From positions 1-64,000 of the forward strand of contig CAZVME010000004.1 in the NCBI GenBank assembly GCA_964628835.1: DNA of 64,000 nt, read 5' to 3'. Source of the stretch: JAAGZL01 sp964628835. GTDB taxonomy: Bacteria; Pseudomonadota; Gammaproteobacteria; Chromatiales; Chromatiaceae. The notes beneath the pieces are model-generated. The model was not told the origin of the DNA. It saw only the letters and a program-made list of their open reading frames with translations, and did no database searches. Within the stretch, counting starts at the first letter, position 1. Every line of letters starts with the position of its first letter. Shown piece after piece: positions 8,622-18,015 of this stretch. The position numbers and the translations under genes are program-made.

Positions 8622-9092
8622 ATGCTAAGAACGCTGATTTACGTTCTGTTACTGGCGTCACTACCTGGAATTAGCGCCGGAAGTGGAACTGACAACGGAA
8701 CCACCATCACCTATAAAACCAGTGACGATTACGAAATGGTCCGGGAGTCGCTGGAAATTGCCATTATCGGGCAGGGGCTGGTGATCAGCGGGACCCTGCA
8801 CATCCAAGAGATGCTGGACCGTACCGCCTCAGACCTGGGATTTAACAAACGAATATACTCTGCTGCCGAGTCATTCGAGTTCTGCAGCTCCATGATCTCG
8901 CACATTATGACCGCAGCAGACCCTGGCAACATCACCGTCTGCCCCTTTACTGTTTCCGTATATCAGCTGATCAGCGATCCAAACCACACCTACGTAGCGT
9001 ACAGAAAACCATCCCTTGCAGGTGAATCAGACCAGGCTGAGAAGAGGATACTCAAGCTGATGAATGACATATCCGAAGAAGCCACAGAATAG
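8622..9092 (+). CDS. Exported DUF302-domain protein
   Basis: A 156-residue protein. I chose the ATG at 8622 because it has a strong Shine-Dalgarno (AAGGAG) and opens a clear signal peptide (LIYVLLLASLPGISAG); the frame can be extended upstream but without these signals. The rest matches the DUF302 pattern: a modified amphipathic strand, then the conserved EFCS / MISHIM region and an NPxxTYVAYRKP-like ending. DUF302 proteins are small periplasmic or cytoplasmic proteins common near sulfur-oxidation and respiratory genes; function unknown. It is divergent from the sensor kinase and may share its control region. Confidence 0.75.
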   Translation: MLRTLIYVLLLASLPGISAGSGTDNGTTITYKTSDDYEMVRESLEIAIIGQGLVISGTLHIQEMLDRTASDLGFNKRIYSAAESFEFCSSMISHIMTAADPGNITVCPFTVSVYQLISDPNHTYVAYRKPSLAGESDQAEKRILKLMNDISEEATE

Positions 9093-9131
9093 GCCTACTT
9101 CGTAAGCAAATCCCACCCGGCCCAACTGACC

Positions 9132-9908
9132 CTATTTGGTCGGCACGATCCTTAGACCGCTATTTTTGGGTGCATCGATCTTGTTGAAACCTGGGGGAAG
9201 TTGGAACAGGTGCTCTGGCTGCGGTCCCTGTTGAATATTCTGTAACTCATTGACCATGCCAGCCGGACCCTCCTCACGTACGGCCAGTTTCAGTACCGGA
9301 TCATACCACTGGTAGGAACTGGCGGAACGCTGGTTCCAGGAGGAGAGAAGCTCCCACTTCTCCACCTGCCGACCATTGACCTTTTCACCCCCCACCAGAC
9401 GCATCTCGGCCTTCTGACCATTTGGCATCTGCTGAATCAGTGGGAAACCGTTATTGGCATCCACCCAGCGCAGCACTTTTATGTCCTGGTTCTTAAAGGA
9501 GGTGATGATCTCCCACTTGTCCGCATCCCGATCATTGACTTTCTCTCGACCGAGCGCGGTACAGGTGACATTGGTCTGCCCGGCACAGGGATTGGCCTGG
9601 ATCTCTGCTGGTGACGGCGTGGACGCCTTTACAAACTCCATATAATTTTTTGCCGCCAGATCAAGACGCCAAGTGATTCCGCGCACGGGGATAATGATCT
9701 CCACCACCTGTTTGGAGCCAGCCTTATACTCCACCCGTCGCATCCCCTCCTTACCTACATACATCCGTGCTGAATGAGACTGCTTCTGTTGCGGCAGGGA
9801 GCGAATCGCCTCGGCCGCAAACTCGGCGCCATAGGAGGCGGCAACCAGGACTCCTGGCAGGTTAAAAACTACGCCTATCAAGGCTGACAAATAGAACCTA
9901 CTACACAT
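9132..9908 (-). CDS. Exported protein with an internal duplicated beta-rich motif
   Basis: Unrecognised 258-residue periplasmic protein, possibly DUF4412/LolA-fold. The start at 9908 is preferred over 9959 because AGGAA stands 8 bases before it and a signal peptide (YLSALIGVVFNLPGVLVAAS) follows. Two halves repeat a motif: REKVNDRDADKWEI ... and GEKVNGRQVEKWEL ..., each followed by a strand ending in a V/LKxxV region, so the fold is internally duplicated. Two Cys (in the NPCAGQTNVTCTALG segment) could form a disulfide. It is between the DUF302 gene and the SQR-like gene, on the opposite strand to both. Confidence 0.7.
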   Translation of the reverse strand: MCSRFYLSALIGVVFNLPGVLVAASYGAEFAAEAIRSLPQQKQSHSARMYVGKEGMRRVEYKAGSKQVVEIIIPVRGITWRLDLAAKNYMEFVKASTPSPAEIQANPCAGQTNVTCTALGREKVNDRDADKWEIITSFKNQDIKVLRWVDANNGFPLIQQMPNGQKAEMRLVGGEKVNGRQVEKWELLSSWNQRSASSYQWYDPVLKLAVREEGPAGMVNELQNIQQGPQPEHLFQLPPGFNKIDAPKNSGLRIVPTK

Positions 9909-10084
9909 TATGTTTTTCCTGATTACGTGCCTGCATACCAACTGGCTGACAGGCAACATGGTTAATATGAAAAAATACGAACCCAGCGGTTACCACTATG
10001 GACTACAACTCCTAATTATATCTTCACTTACTGACCCCACAAATCTATTTAATTTTACTGTGGGCTAGTTTTCCGATATAAATA

Positions 10085-10098
10085 TTCGGTTATCCGAA
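10085..10098. promoter_or_regulatory. Candidate operator before the SQR-like gene
   Basis: TTCGG-ttat-CCGAA is a perfect inverted repeat about 65 bases upstream of the ATG. It overlaps a second imperfect one (CCGATATAAATATTCGG, 10073-10089). The AT-rich flanks and GAA/TTC half-sites recall sites of ArsR-type sulfur sensors (BigR/SqrR), but no such regulator gene is in the window. Confidence 0.4.
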
Positions 10099-10162
10099 GA
10101 GTATTTCGCGGTCGTAACCTTAGCTCACTCTATTGTAACAACTTCTGCACCAGGAGAACCAC

Positions 10163-11443
10163 ATGGCTCATATCGTGATCATTGGCGCCAGCACGGGAGG
10201 ACTCCCTGCTGCCTATGATATTAAAGCGAAGCTCGGTAACAAGCATGAAGTAACTGTTATCAATGTATCACCCACATACAGTTTTATACCATCCAACCCT
10301 TGGGTTGCCGTAGGTTGGCGCAACCGCAGCCAGGTAACATTTGAAATTGAGCCTTGTTTAAAGAAGAAAGGGATCAACTTCATTGCAGCAACAGTTACCA
10401 CCATAGAACCGGATAAAAATACACTCACTCTGAACGACGGCCAGTCCATAGAGTACAACTACCTAATTATTGCCACCGGACCCAAGCTTGCGTTCGATGA
10501 GGTGGACGGACTGGGACCAGACGGCCACACCCAATCCATCTGCACCCTGGGGCACGCTGAAGCGGCCTATGAACAGTGGCAGGACTTTATCCAGTCTCCT
10601 GGCCCCATCGTAGTGGGCGCGGCCCAGGGCGCATCCTGCTTTGGACCCGCCTACGAGTTTGCCATGATCATGGATACGGCGCTGCGACGTGCGCGTATCC
10701 GGGATCAGGTCCCAATCACATTTGTGACTTCAGAACCTTATATCGGCCATTTGGGACTGGGCGGCGTCGGTGACTCCAAAGGCCTGCTCGAATCAGAGAT
10801 GCGTCAACGTCACATCTCATTTATAACCAATGCCAAGATCTCCAAGGCAGAAGCCGGCAAGCTGCACATTGTGGAACACAACCGTAGGGGTGAAGAGACC
10901 GAACACCATGAACTCCCATTTGCCTACTCCATGATCCTGCCCGCTTTTAAAGGTGTAGATGCGGTAAATGCAGTGGGTGCGGACCTGGTGAATCCACGAG
11001 GTTTTATCAAGGTGGATCAATATCAACGCAACCCGAAATGGCAGAACATCTATGGTGTTGGCGTGTGCATAGCGATCCCTCCTGTGGAGGCCACACCAAT
11101 TCCCACCGGCACACCTAAGACCGGTTACATGATTGAGTCCATGGTCACTGCCAGCGTTAATAACATATGGCATGACCTCAAGGACAGCCAGCCGGAAGCG
11201 GTGGCAACCTGGAATGCCTTCTGCCTAGCTGACATGGGAGATGTAGGAGCGGCCTTTATCGCCTTGCCGCAGATTCCTCCACGCAATGTCACCTGGGCCA
11301 GACGTGGCCGCTGGGTACATTGGGCCAAGGTTTTATTCGAGAAGTATTTTATTCGCAATATGAAAAAGGGCACCACAGAGCCACTCTATCAAAAGTATGC
11401 TCTACGTCTTATGGGGATCGACCGGCTGAAACCCGGTAAATAA
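10163..11443 (+). CDS. Sulfide:quinone oxidoreductase-like flavoprotein
   Basis: A 426-residue FAD protein of the SQR / FCSD superfamily, likely bound to the membrane periphery and reducing quinone with sulfide electrons. FAD motif GASTGG at 8-13, second dinucleotide region and ATGPKLAF at 104-111, Cys127 (SICTLGHA), Cys159 (GASCFGPA) and Cys302 (GVCIAIPP); the first two align in spacing with the first two catalytic cysteines of known SQRs. PTGTPKTGYM at about 314-323 is a typical SQR signature. The C-terminal 60 residues are basic and aromatic, as for membrane binding. Probably a less-studied (type VI-like) SQR; substrate not proven. Good Shine-Dalgarno (CAGGAG). Confidence 0.75.
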   Translation: MAHIVIIGASTGGLPAAYDIKAKLGNKHEVTVINVSPTYSFIPSNPWVAVGWRNRSQVTFEIEPCLKKKGINFIAATVTTIEPDKNTLTLNDGQSIEYNYLIIATGPKLAFDEVDGLGPDGHTQSICTLGHAEAAYEQWQDFIQSPGPIVVGAAQGASCFGPAYEFAMIMDTALRRARIRDQVPITFVTSEPYIGHLGLGGVGDSKGLLESEMRQRHISFITNAKISKAEAGKLHIVEHNRRGEETEHHELPFAYSMILPAFKGVDAVNAVGADLVNPRGFIKVDQYQRNPKWQNIYGVGVCIAIPPVEATPIPTGTPKTGYMIESMVTASVNNIWHDLKDSQPEAVATWNAFCLADMGDVGAAFIALPQIPPRNVTWARRGRWVHWAKVLFEKYFIRNMKKGTTEPLYQKYALRLMGIDRLKPGK

Positions 11444-11447
11444 ATCC

Positions 11448-11479
11448 CGGGAGATAACACCCTGGCAACCCAGGTCTCC
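11448..11479 (+). terminator. Hairpin after the SQR-like gene
   Basis: Nested arms GGGAGA / TCTCCC outside and CCTGG / CCAGG inside, starting 5 bases after the stop codon. No T-run follows. A larger imperfect hairpin (arms around CAGCTTATCG and CGATAAACTG, about 11618-11674) lies further on. Confidence 0.45.
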
Positions 11480-11747
11480 CACCCGTAATAACTGTAAACA
11501 TGAACCCTGCATCGCACAGGTCAAGCTATGTCGCGCGGTTGTAATAACGGCACACATCACCCAAGGAGTATGTGGTATTTAACACTGATTGGCTGCAAAC
11601 CTCTGCATGGAGGTCAACTCAGCTTATCGCGCTCATTAAGCGGGCCCACTATCCGCCTAGCTCGATAAACTGATTTGATCTACCCCAGTGATTTTCGCTT
11701 TAAACGGATAAATCAGACAAACTCCCAACACCAAAAAGATCAAACAA
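11480..11747. other. Intergenic region before the SulP gene
   Basis: About 270 bases with no convincing reading frame. It includes the second, larger inverted repeat at about 11618-11674 and presumably the SulP promoter. No Shine-Dalgarno-like match is obvious immediately before the SulP ATG at 11748. Confidence 0.4.
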
Positions 11748-13457
11748 ATGAAGATAATTCACGGACTCCACTTCAACAATATACGAGGTGATATTTATGG
11801 GGGGCTGACAGCTGCTGTTGTCGCCCTGCCTCTGGCGCTGGCCATGGGTGTTTCATCCGGCGCCGGTCCTATTGCCGGTATCTATGGCGCCATCTTTGTC
11901 GGCCTGTTCGCCGCACTGTTCGGCGGCACGCCATCTCAGGTTTCAGGACCTACCGGCCCGATGACGGTGGTGATGGCCGCTATCTTTACCCAATATACCG
12001 CCATGTTCCCCGACAACCCAACCCATGGTGCAGCCCTGGCTTTTACCGTGGTGATCATGGGCGGTCTTCTGCAGATCCTGTTTGGCATCATGAAGATGGG
12101 TAAATACATCAACCTGATCCCGCATCCAGTGGTGTCCGGCTTTATGAGTGGCATTGGTGTAATCATCATACTGCTGCAGCTGCCACCCCTGTTTGGCTAT
12201 CCGGCACTGCCAGGCCCCATCGCATCGATCCAGGCCTTGCCTGATGTCCTGTCCAACCCGATGCTTGGTCCGCTGATCATTGGCTGCTTTGCCCTGGCCA
12301 TCGTCTATTTCCTGCCGAAAAAGATAAACCAGATCCTGCCATCACCACTGGTTGCACTCATAGTTGGCACCATCGCACTGGTGCTGTGGCAAGGTGGTGA
12401 CATCGTCAGCATGACTGAGGGTGGCAAAACCCTATTCCGAATCGGTGAAGTCTCGGTACTGGGTGACATACCCACTGGCCTGCCGGCCCCGATGCTCCCC
12501 ATCTTTGAGCCTGCTCTGCTGGTGGGGATGTTCAAATCCGCCCTGATGCTTGCCGCCCTGGGTAGTATCGACTCGTTGTTGACCTCGCTGGTGGCAGACA
12601 ACGTCACCCGCACCTATCACGAATCTGATCGCGAGTTGATCGGCCAGGGTATCGGTAACACCATAGCTGGCTTCTTTGGCGGCCTGCCAGGCGCAGGCGC
12701 CACCATGCGTACCGTAGTAAATATACGTGCAGGTGGATTGACCCCCATCTCAGGCTCTCTGCATGCACTAGTATTGCTGGCGATAATCCTGGGGGCAGGC
12801 TCGGTGGCAAAATATATCCCCCATGCCCTGCTGGCTGGAATCCTGGTGAAAGTAGGAACAGACATCATCGACTGGGACTACCTCAAGCGTATGCGTACCG
12901 TGCCAACTGCAGGCATAGTCCTGATGCTCACCGTATTTTTGATGACTGTGTTTATTGATCTGATTACCGCTGTGGCCGTCGGCATGATCATGGCATCTTT
13001 CGTGTTCATGCAACGCATGGTTGACCTGCAACTGGACTCGGTAACTGCCATCACCAAGCCCCAGGCTGAATCACCTCTATCTGAAGAGGAGTCAGAAATA
13101 CTTAAATCCGCTCAGGGACGCATTCTGCTGTATCACATCTCAGGCCCCATGAGTTTCGGCGCTGCCAAAAGCATGGTGCGACGCATGGCAATATTTAATG
13201 ACTATGATGTACTGATACTGGATTTGACTGATGTACAACAAATAGATTTCACCTCAGTACGCGCCCTGGAAGATATCGTACACAACGCCTGGGCCATCAA
13301 CAGTGAAACCTATCTGGTAGACTGCAAGAAATCTGTATACCGAATACTCAGAAAACAGGGACTGGTGCAGAAGTTCGATAAACACCAACTCAAGGCCTAT
13401 CGCATTGATGCGCTGAGAGATGCATTAAAACTGGTAGAGGAACGCCAATCCACCTAA
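11748..13457 (+). CDS. SulP-family anion transporter with STAS domain
   Basis: A 569-residue inner-membrane transporter. The N-terminal part (about 15-420) holds 11-12 hydrophobic segments with the SulP signatures GLTAAVVALPLALAMG and the GGLPGAGATMRT loop; the C-terminal STAS domain is at about 450-560 (LILDLTDVQQIDFTSVRAL). SulP proteins move sulfate, bicarbonate or other anions. Next to sulfide-oxidation genes in a likely autotroph, sulfate export/import or bicarbonate uptake are both plausible; the sequence does not decide. Length and domain order are complete. Confidence 0.9.
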   Translation: MKIIHGLHFNNIRGDIYGGLTAAVVALPLALAMGVSSGAGPIAGIYGAIFVGLFAALFGGTPSQVSGPTGPMTVVMAAIFTQYTAMFPDNPTHGAALAFTVVIMGGLLQILFGIMKMGKYINLIPHPVVSGFMSGIGVIIILLQLPPLFGYPALPGPIASIQALPDVLSNPMLGPLIIGCFALAIVYFLPKKINQILPSPLVALIVGTIALVLWQGGDIVSMTEGGKTLFRIGEVSVLGDIPTGLPAPMLPIFEPALLVGMFKSALMLAALGSIDSLLTSLVADNVTRTYHESDRELIGQGIGNTIAGFFGGLPGAGATMRTVVNIRAGGLTPISGSLHALVLLAIILGAGSVAKYIPHALLAGILVKVGTDIIDWDYLKRMRTVPTAGIVLMLTVFLMTVFIDLITAVAVGMIMASFVFMQRMVDLQLDSVTAITKPQAESPLSEEESEILKSAQGRILLYHISGPMSFGAAKSMVRRMAIFNDYDVLILDLTDVQQIDFTSVRALEDIVHNAWAINSETYLVDCKKSVYRILRKQGLVQKFDKHQLKAYRIDALRDALKLVEERQST

Positions 13458-13508
13458 GCTGGTAGTTCCCAACCACCAGACGTAGCTATATGCATACTAA
13501 CGCCAGGA

Positions 13509-13747
13509 CTGCTTTGGGATATCTTCAAACATATCCGTTCCTGGCTGGCCAATCTGGACCGAGCCAGCACCTCCAGAAAACAGCAATCAGCCCAGGCCCT
13601 GCGTGACGTCATCACCGCGGTCAACATAAGACCGAGGCCCATCTCTCCATATTATGGACTGAACTGGGTTTTGCCCTGGAGGACCTGGGTATAAGCAAGG
13701 CTGGCCAGACAAATATTGCATATCGTTACTCAGCGTTAAATCACTGA
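13509..13747 (+). pseudogene. Remnant of a small cytoplasmic protein gene
   Basis: Two plus-strand segments in different frames look like one protein: 13509 to about 13625 encodes LLWDIFKHIRSWL...SAQALRDVITAVN, and about 13629-13747 encodes TEAHLSILWTELGFALEDLGISK.... Read together they resemble a conserved short gammaproteobacterial hypothetical protein. No single frame joins them, there is no in-frame start with a ribosome site, and the piece between the segments is shorter than expected from memory, suggesting a deletion plus frameshift. The function of the family is unknown. Confidence 0.55.
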
Positions 13748-13769
13748 CAATACAAGTACACGATCAGAA

Positions 13770-14798
13770 CTAGACGAGATATGTTCCAATCCTTGGCTTG
13801 GATCTCCAGAAGCGACGTAGTGCCGCAGCGTCTACCCGGTAGACCGAGCCATTGCATGGATAGAGATCGATGTAACCAAGACGCCTGGCCTTCACTTCAT
13901 CCAACAGTGGCTTCAGCCAGAGATCAAACCGCTCTAAGGCCTCTAGCCAGCCCATGGGGTCTGCATCCAGCGTAGACCTTTCCAACATATCCGCCACCAC
14001 TAGACTCCGGCCTTGATTCGATACAAGTTCACTACTGCTCGTGGGAAGCAACGTCGGCTCCAGACCAGCAACTGACGCCATACCGCGTACCAGGGGCGCA
14101 TCGGCGCAGACAGATGCATACGGCTGCCGTTCCACAGCAGGCAAATAGCCACCACCGTGCAGCCACAGGCCGTTGATGGACAACTGCCCACGACCCTCGC
14201 GCAGCAGGTTCACCTGTGCCATATGAAACAGCATCTGCATCTCATTGAGTATGGAGTGCCAGCTACTGGAATCCACACCCCGTGGCAGAAAGCTGTCGAT
14301 GTTTCTGCCAGTCACATCCACCAAAGGTGAGGTTTGCAGATCCAGCTGTTGCTCCAGACGCAGATACCAGCGTTGCGGCATACAAACCTCTAGCTGCCAC
14401 GGCATATGGCTGAAGTGTTGCCGGAACAGATCCGCAAGTTGGTTCGCCTCATCCAGGGTAATATCCAGGACTTCGGCATCAAACAGTAGCAATCCGCCCC
14501 CATCTGGCCGCAGATGCACCGGTGATGCCTGCATCCAGAAACCAGTATCTTCCGACGCTCCATCGGACAGACGACAAAAGGCGGCTGTGGGCAGATCTGC
14601 ATTCTGCTCATGGGACAGGCCAAACAGCTCAAAAACTGTAGTGGTGTAATCCGTTGCCGTGAGGTTGGACAGTGTGGCTCGGGACAGACACTTTTCCACC
14701 ACGGGCACTGCGGGCGTTATATCCAGCTCGCGCAGGGATGGTATTGGACCCAGAAGCCCTGGGACCAGAAGATCAATGCTGCTGTGGTTATTTGGCAT
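13770..14798 (-). CDS. RpfE-like conserved protein (COG4255 type)
   Basis: A 342-residue cytoplasmic protein resembling the family annotated as 'regulatory protein RpfE' or, doubtfully, 'phosphoglycerate mutase-like'. Visible traits: an SIDLLVPGLLGP start, a DGGGLLLFDA segment, INGLWLHGGG (about 205-214), and a C-terminal Trp-rich part. No catalytic motif I can name with confidence. It follows hom (30 bases) in the same direction, so it may be the third gene of the alaC-hom operon. Function open. Confidence 0.6.
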   Translation of the reverse strand: MPNNHSSIDLLVPGLLGPIPSLRELDITPAVPVVEKCLSRATLSNLTATDYTTTVFELFGLSHEQNADLPTAAFCRLSDGASEDTGFWMQASPVHLRPDGGGLLLFDAEVLDITLDEANQLADLFRQHFSHMPWQLEVCMPQRWYLRLEQQLDLQTSPLVDVTGRNIDSFLPRGVDSSSWHSILNEMQMLFHMAQVNLLREGRGQLSINGLWLHGGGYLPAVERQPYASVCADAPLVRGMASVAGLEPTLLPTSSSELVSNQGRSLVVADMLERSTLDADPMGWLEALERFDLWLKPLLDEVKARRLGYIDLYPCNGSVYRVDAAALRRFWRSKPRIGTYLV

Positions 14799-14827
14799 AA
14801 GTCAGACCGACTGTTGCCAGTAACATC

Positions 14828-16141
14828 CTACGCCTCCAGATGTTCCATCCGAATACGGGTGATCTCACCGTTGGTGCTATCCAGGGCCTCGATCTTGGCA
14901 ATGGCCTGATTCATCTGGCGTTCCATTACTTTGTGGGTAAGCATTACCAGTGGAACATGGGTTTCGCCCTCGGCAGGCTCTTTCTGCTGCATGGCCTCAA
15001 TGCTAATCCCCGCTTCGCCCAAAATACCGGAAACATGCGCCAGGACACCCGGCGCGTCCTCCACCTGCATGCGCAGATAGTAAGAGGTCTCCACCTCTTC
15101 CATATCCAGTATTGGAAGATCAGACAGTTCACTCGGCTGGAAGGCCAGATGCGGCACCCGGTTTTCCGGATCCACCGTCATGGCACGCACCACATCTACC
15201 ACATCTGCAACCACCGCAGAGGCAGTAGGTTCTGCTCCAGCCCCTGCCCCGTAATAGAGGGTCGGGCCAACTGCATCGCCCATCACCATAACCGCGTTCA
15301 TCACCCCATCTACGTTGGCCAGCAGGCGCTTCTCCGGAATCAGGGTTGGATGCACCCGCATCTCAATGCCGCGCTCGGTCTTGCGGGTTATGCCCAGGTG
15401 TTTGATCCGGTAGCCAAGGGCATTAGCGTAGGCCACATCAGAACCGGTTATTTTACTGATGCCCTCGGTATAGGTCTTCTCAAACTGCAACGGGATACCA
15501 AAGGCGATGGAGCCGATAATTGTAAGCTTGTGGGCCGCGTCTATCCCTTCCACATCAAAGGTGGGATCGGCCTCGGCATAGCCCAGGGCCTGAGCCTCGG
15601 CCAACACATCGTCAAAGCCACGACCCTTGTCGCGCATCTCGGTGAGGATAAAGTTGCCGGTACCGTTAATGATTCCCGCTGCCCACTGAATCTGGTTGGC
15701 GGCTAGACCCTCACGAATGGATTTAATGATGGGGATACCACCGGCCACCGCAGCCTCGAAGGCCACAATCACACCCTTGTCCTGGGCGGCGGCAAATATC
15801 TCATCTCCATGTAGTGCGATCAGGGCCTTGTTGGCGGTAACCACATGCTTGCCATTCGCAATCGCCTGGAGCACCAGCTCTTTGGCGAGCGAATAGCCAC
15901 CAATCAACTCAATGACAATATCCACATCCGGGTTATTCACCACGGCAAAGGCATCATCGGTAACCTCAATCTCTTCCACCCCGGGAACGGTAGCCGGGTC
16001 CAGATCTCTGGCTGCAGCATGGGTGACCTTTATCCCACGCCCTGCACGCCGCGCTATCTCATTTGCGTTGCGTGTCAGAACATTGAATGTTCCACCACCA
16101 ACGGTGCCTAAACCTAACAGACCAACTTTTACCGGTTTCAA
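14828..16141 (-). CDS. hom: Homoserine dehydrogenase
   Basis: Reduces aspartate semialdehyde to homoserine in threonine, methionine and isoleucine synthesis. 437 residues: NAD(P)-binding GLGTVGGGTF at about 11-20, catalytic domain with GTGNFILTEM and EADPTFDVEGIDAAHK, and a C-terminal ACT domain (from about 350) for threonine feedback control. The ATG overlaps the alaC stop codon by ATGA, showing translational coupling. Monofunctional, without an aspartokinase domain. Confidence 0.96.
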   Translation of the reverse strand: MKPVKVGLLGLGTVGGGTFNVLTRNANEIARRAGRGIKVTHAAARDLDPATVPGVEEIEVTDDAFAVVNNPDVDIVIELIGGYSLAKELVLQAIANGKHVVTANKALIALHGDEIFAAAQDKGVIVAFEAAVAGGIPIIKSIREGLAANQIQWAAGIINGTGNFILTEMRDKGRGFDDVLAEAQALGYAEADPTFDVEGIDAAHKLTIIGSIAFGIPLQFEKTYTEGISKITGSDVAYANALGYRIKHLGITRKTERGIEMRVHPTLIPEKRLLANVDGVMNAVMVMGDAVGPTLYYGAGAGAEPTASAVVADVVDVVRAMTVDPENRVPHLAFQPSELSDLPILDMEEVETSYYLRMQVEDAPGVLAHVSGILGEAGISIEAMQQKEPAEGETHVPLVMLTHKVMERQMNQAIAKIEALDSTNGEITRIRMEHLEA

Positions 16142-17376
16142 TCTTGTTCTCCCAAACTCTTATCGGCCGCACTGAATCCGGCCTTTGCATCACGTCTAAA
16201 CATATCCCTGATCCCACGCACCGCCTGACGGGTGCGGTGTTCGTTTTCGATCAGGCCAAAGCGCACATGGTCATCGCCATATTCGCCAAAACCAATGCCG
16301 GGTGACACTGCAACCTTGGCATCTTTCAACAGTTTTTTACTGAACTCCAAAGAACCCATCTCCTTGTACTGCTCCGGGATCGGTGCCCACACAAACATGG
16401 TGGCCTTGGGTCTCTCCACCGGCCAGCCGGCAGCGGTGAGACCATCACATAGTACATTGCGCCGACTCTCATACATGGCGCAGATCTCCTGCACACAATC
16501 CTGTGGTCCCTCCAGGGCGGCGATGGAAGCCACCTGGATCGGGGTGAACATGCCGTAGTCCAGATAGGATTTTATCCTGGCCAACGCCGCCACCAGGGTC
16601 TTGTTGCCGCACATAAATCCCACACGCCACCCCGGCATATTGTAACTCTTGGACAGGGAAAAGAACTCCACCGCAATATCCTCGGCGCCCGGTACTTCCA
16701 GGATCGACGGCGCTTTATAGCCATCAAAGACAATATCGGCATAGGCCAGATCGTGAATCACCCAGATGTTATGTTCCCGTGCGATATCCACCACCTTCTG
16801 AAAGAACTCCAGATCCACACACTGGGTGGTTGGATTACCAGGAAAATTCAACACCAACATCTTGGGACGCGGCCAGGAGTCGGTGATCGCCTTCTCCAGT
16901 TTCTCAAAGAAATTCACACCAGGCACCAGCGGCACATGGCGGATATCAGCACCGGCAATTACAAAGCCATATGGATGGATCGGGTAAGCCGGGTTGGGAA
17001 CCAGTACCGAGTCCCCCGGCCCCATACAGGCCAGGGAGAGGTGGGCCAACCCCTCTTTCGATCCGATGGTTACTATGGCCTGGGTCTCTGGATCAAGATC
17101 CACGTCATAGCGTTTTTTGTACCAGTTGGTTATGGCGCGCCGCAGGCGTGGGATGCCTCGGGACATGGAGTAACGATGGGTGTCCTTGCGCTGGGTCGCT
17201 TCAACCATTTTGTCCACGATGTGCTGTGGTGTTGGCTGATCTGGGTTACCCATACCAAAATCGATAATATCCTCGCCCCGCGCTCGTGCTGCCGCCTTTA
17301 ATTCATTAACAATATTAAAGACATAAGGCGGCAAACGATTAATTCTACGGAAATCTTCCATTTCGGGCGTGGACAC
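16138..17376 (-). CDS. alaC: Alanine/glutamate-pyruvate aminotransferase AlaC type
   Basis: PLP enzyme forming alanine from pyruvate and glutamate. The core (RINRLPPYVFNI..., IIDFGMGNPDQPTP, PLP lysine in FSLSKSYNMPGWRVG) is very close to E. coli AlaC. The start is uncertain: the frame opens as far as 17448, but similarity starts near the ATG at 17361. I chose GTG at 17376 because AGAGGT precedes it. Upstream of hom with a 4-base overlap, an arrangement common in gammaproteobacteria. Confidence 0.92.
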   Translation of the reverse strand: MSTPEMEDFRRINRLPPYVFNIVNELKAAARARGEDIIDFGMGNPDQPTPQHIVDKMVEATQRKDTHRYSMSRGIPRLRRAITNWYKKRYDVDLDPETQAIVTIGSKEGLAHLSLACMGPGDSVLVPNPAYPIHPYGFVIAGADIRHVPLVPGVNFFEKLEKAITDSWPRPKMLVLNFPGNPTTQCVDLEFFQKVVDIAREHNIWVIHDLAYADIVFDGYKAPSILEVPGAEDIAVEFFSLSKSYNMPGWRVGFMCGNKTLVAALARIKSYLDYGMFTPIQVASIAALEGPQDCVQEICAMYESRRNVLCDGLTAAGWPVERPKATMFVWAPIPEQYKEMGSLEFSKKLLKDAKVAVSPGIGFGEYGDDHVRFGLIENEHRTRQAVRGIRDMFRRDAKAGFSAADKSLGEQD

Positions 17377-17620
17377 TGGGACCTCTACTGCGGCTAGGTT
17401 GTCAGAAAACAAACGAGTAAGGTAACTGAGCAGACGGCAAAAAGTCAAAATAATTAAGCGGATAGCCGCAAAGAAAAGGCTGCTGTTGCCAATAGCTTAT
17501 CCGTAACCTCCTGCAACACTGCCGGGACAGGACACCCATCTGCCAAGACCATGCACACCTGCGCATAGTAGAACCTGAAATCAGCTTGCCGCGATTCCCA
17601 GCATTATGTATCTTCTGGGC

Positions 17621-17998
17621 ATGAAATTTTCCCTGTCAGACCCCGGCAACAGCTACCTGGTTCGCGCCTACGACCAAGGTGAGCTGGTGATCAATGAACA
17701 CCGCCATCGCCACAGCGTCATCGTCATGCCGGATCGGCTTATCACCGACTGGGAGCCACAGACATTTGCAGAGCTGAGGGAGGATCACTTCCTCACCATC
17801 AGCGAACTGGAGCCACAGCTGGTGATCCTGGGTACCGGTGCTGAGCAGCAATTCCCGCAACCGGCACTGTACGCGGTGCTACTGAACCGGGGTGTGGGGG
17901 TGGAGATAATGAACACCCCGGCGGCATGCCGCACCTACAACATCCTGGTATCTGAAGGGCGCAGAGTAGCGGCCGCGCTGTTGCTTGGGGCCTGCTAA
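17621..17998 (+). CDS. Mth938-like domain protein (DUF498)
   Basis: A protein of about 125 residues of the Mth938 / DUF498 family (also called NDUFAF3-like), with the typical YLVRAYDQGELVINEHRH start, a VMPDRLITDW segment, VILGTGAEQQFP and a TPAACRTYNIL ending. ATG at 17621 fits the usual family start; 17606 is an alternative. Neither has a strong ribosome site. Mitochondrial relatives help to assemble complex I; the bacterial role is unknown. It stands alone between alaC and the Sel1 gene, which both run the other way. Confidence 0.8.
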   Translation: MKFSLSDPGNSYLVRAYDQGELVINEHRHRHSVIVMPDRLITDWEPQTFAELREDHFLTISELEPQLVILGTGAEQQFPQPALYAVLLNRGVGVEIMNTPAACRTYNILVSEGRRVAAALLLGAC

Positions 17999-18015
17999 CA
18001 GGCCCTAATTAAATG

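Noticed and set aside
13454..13642. 62-codon minus-strand frame behind the SulP gene
   Set aside because: It lies opposite the plus-strand gene remnant and has random-looking composition, while the plus strand shows a clear protein pattern.
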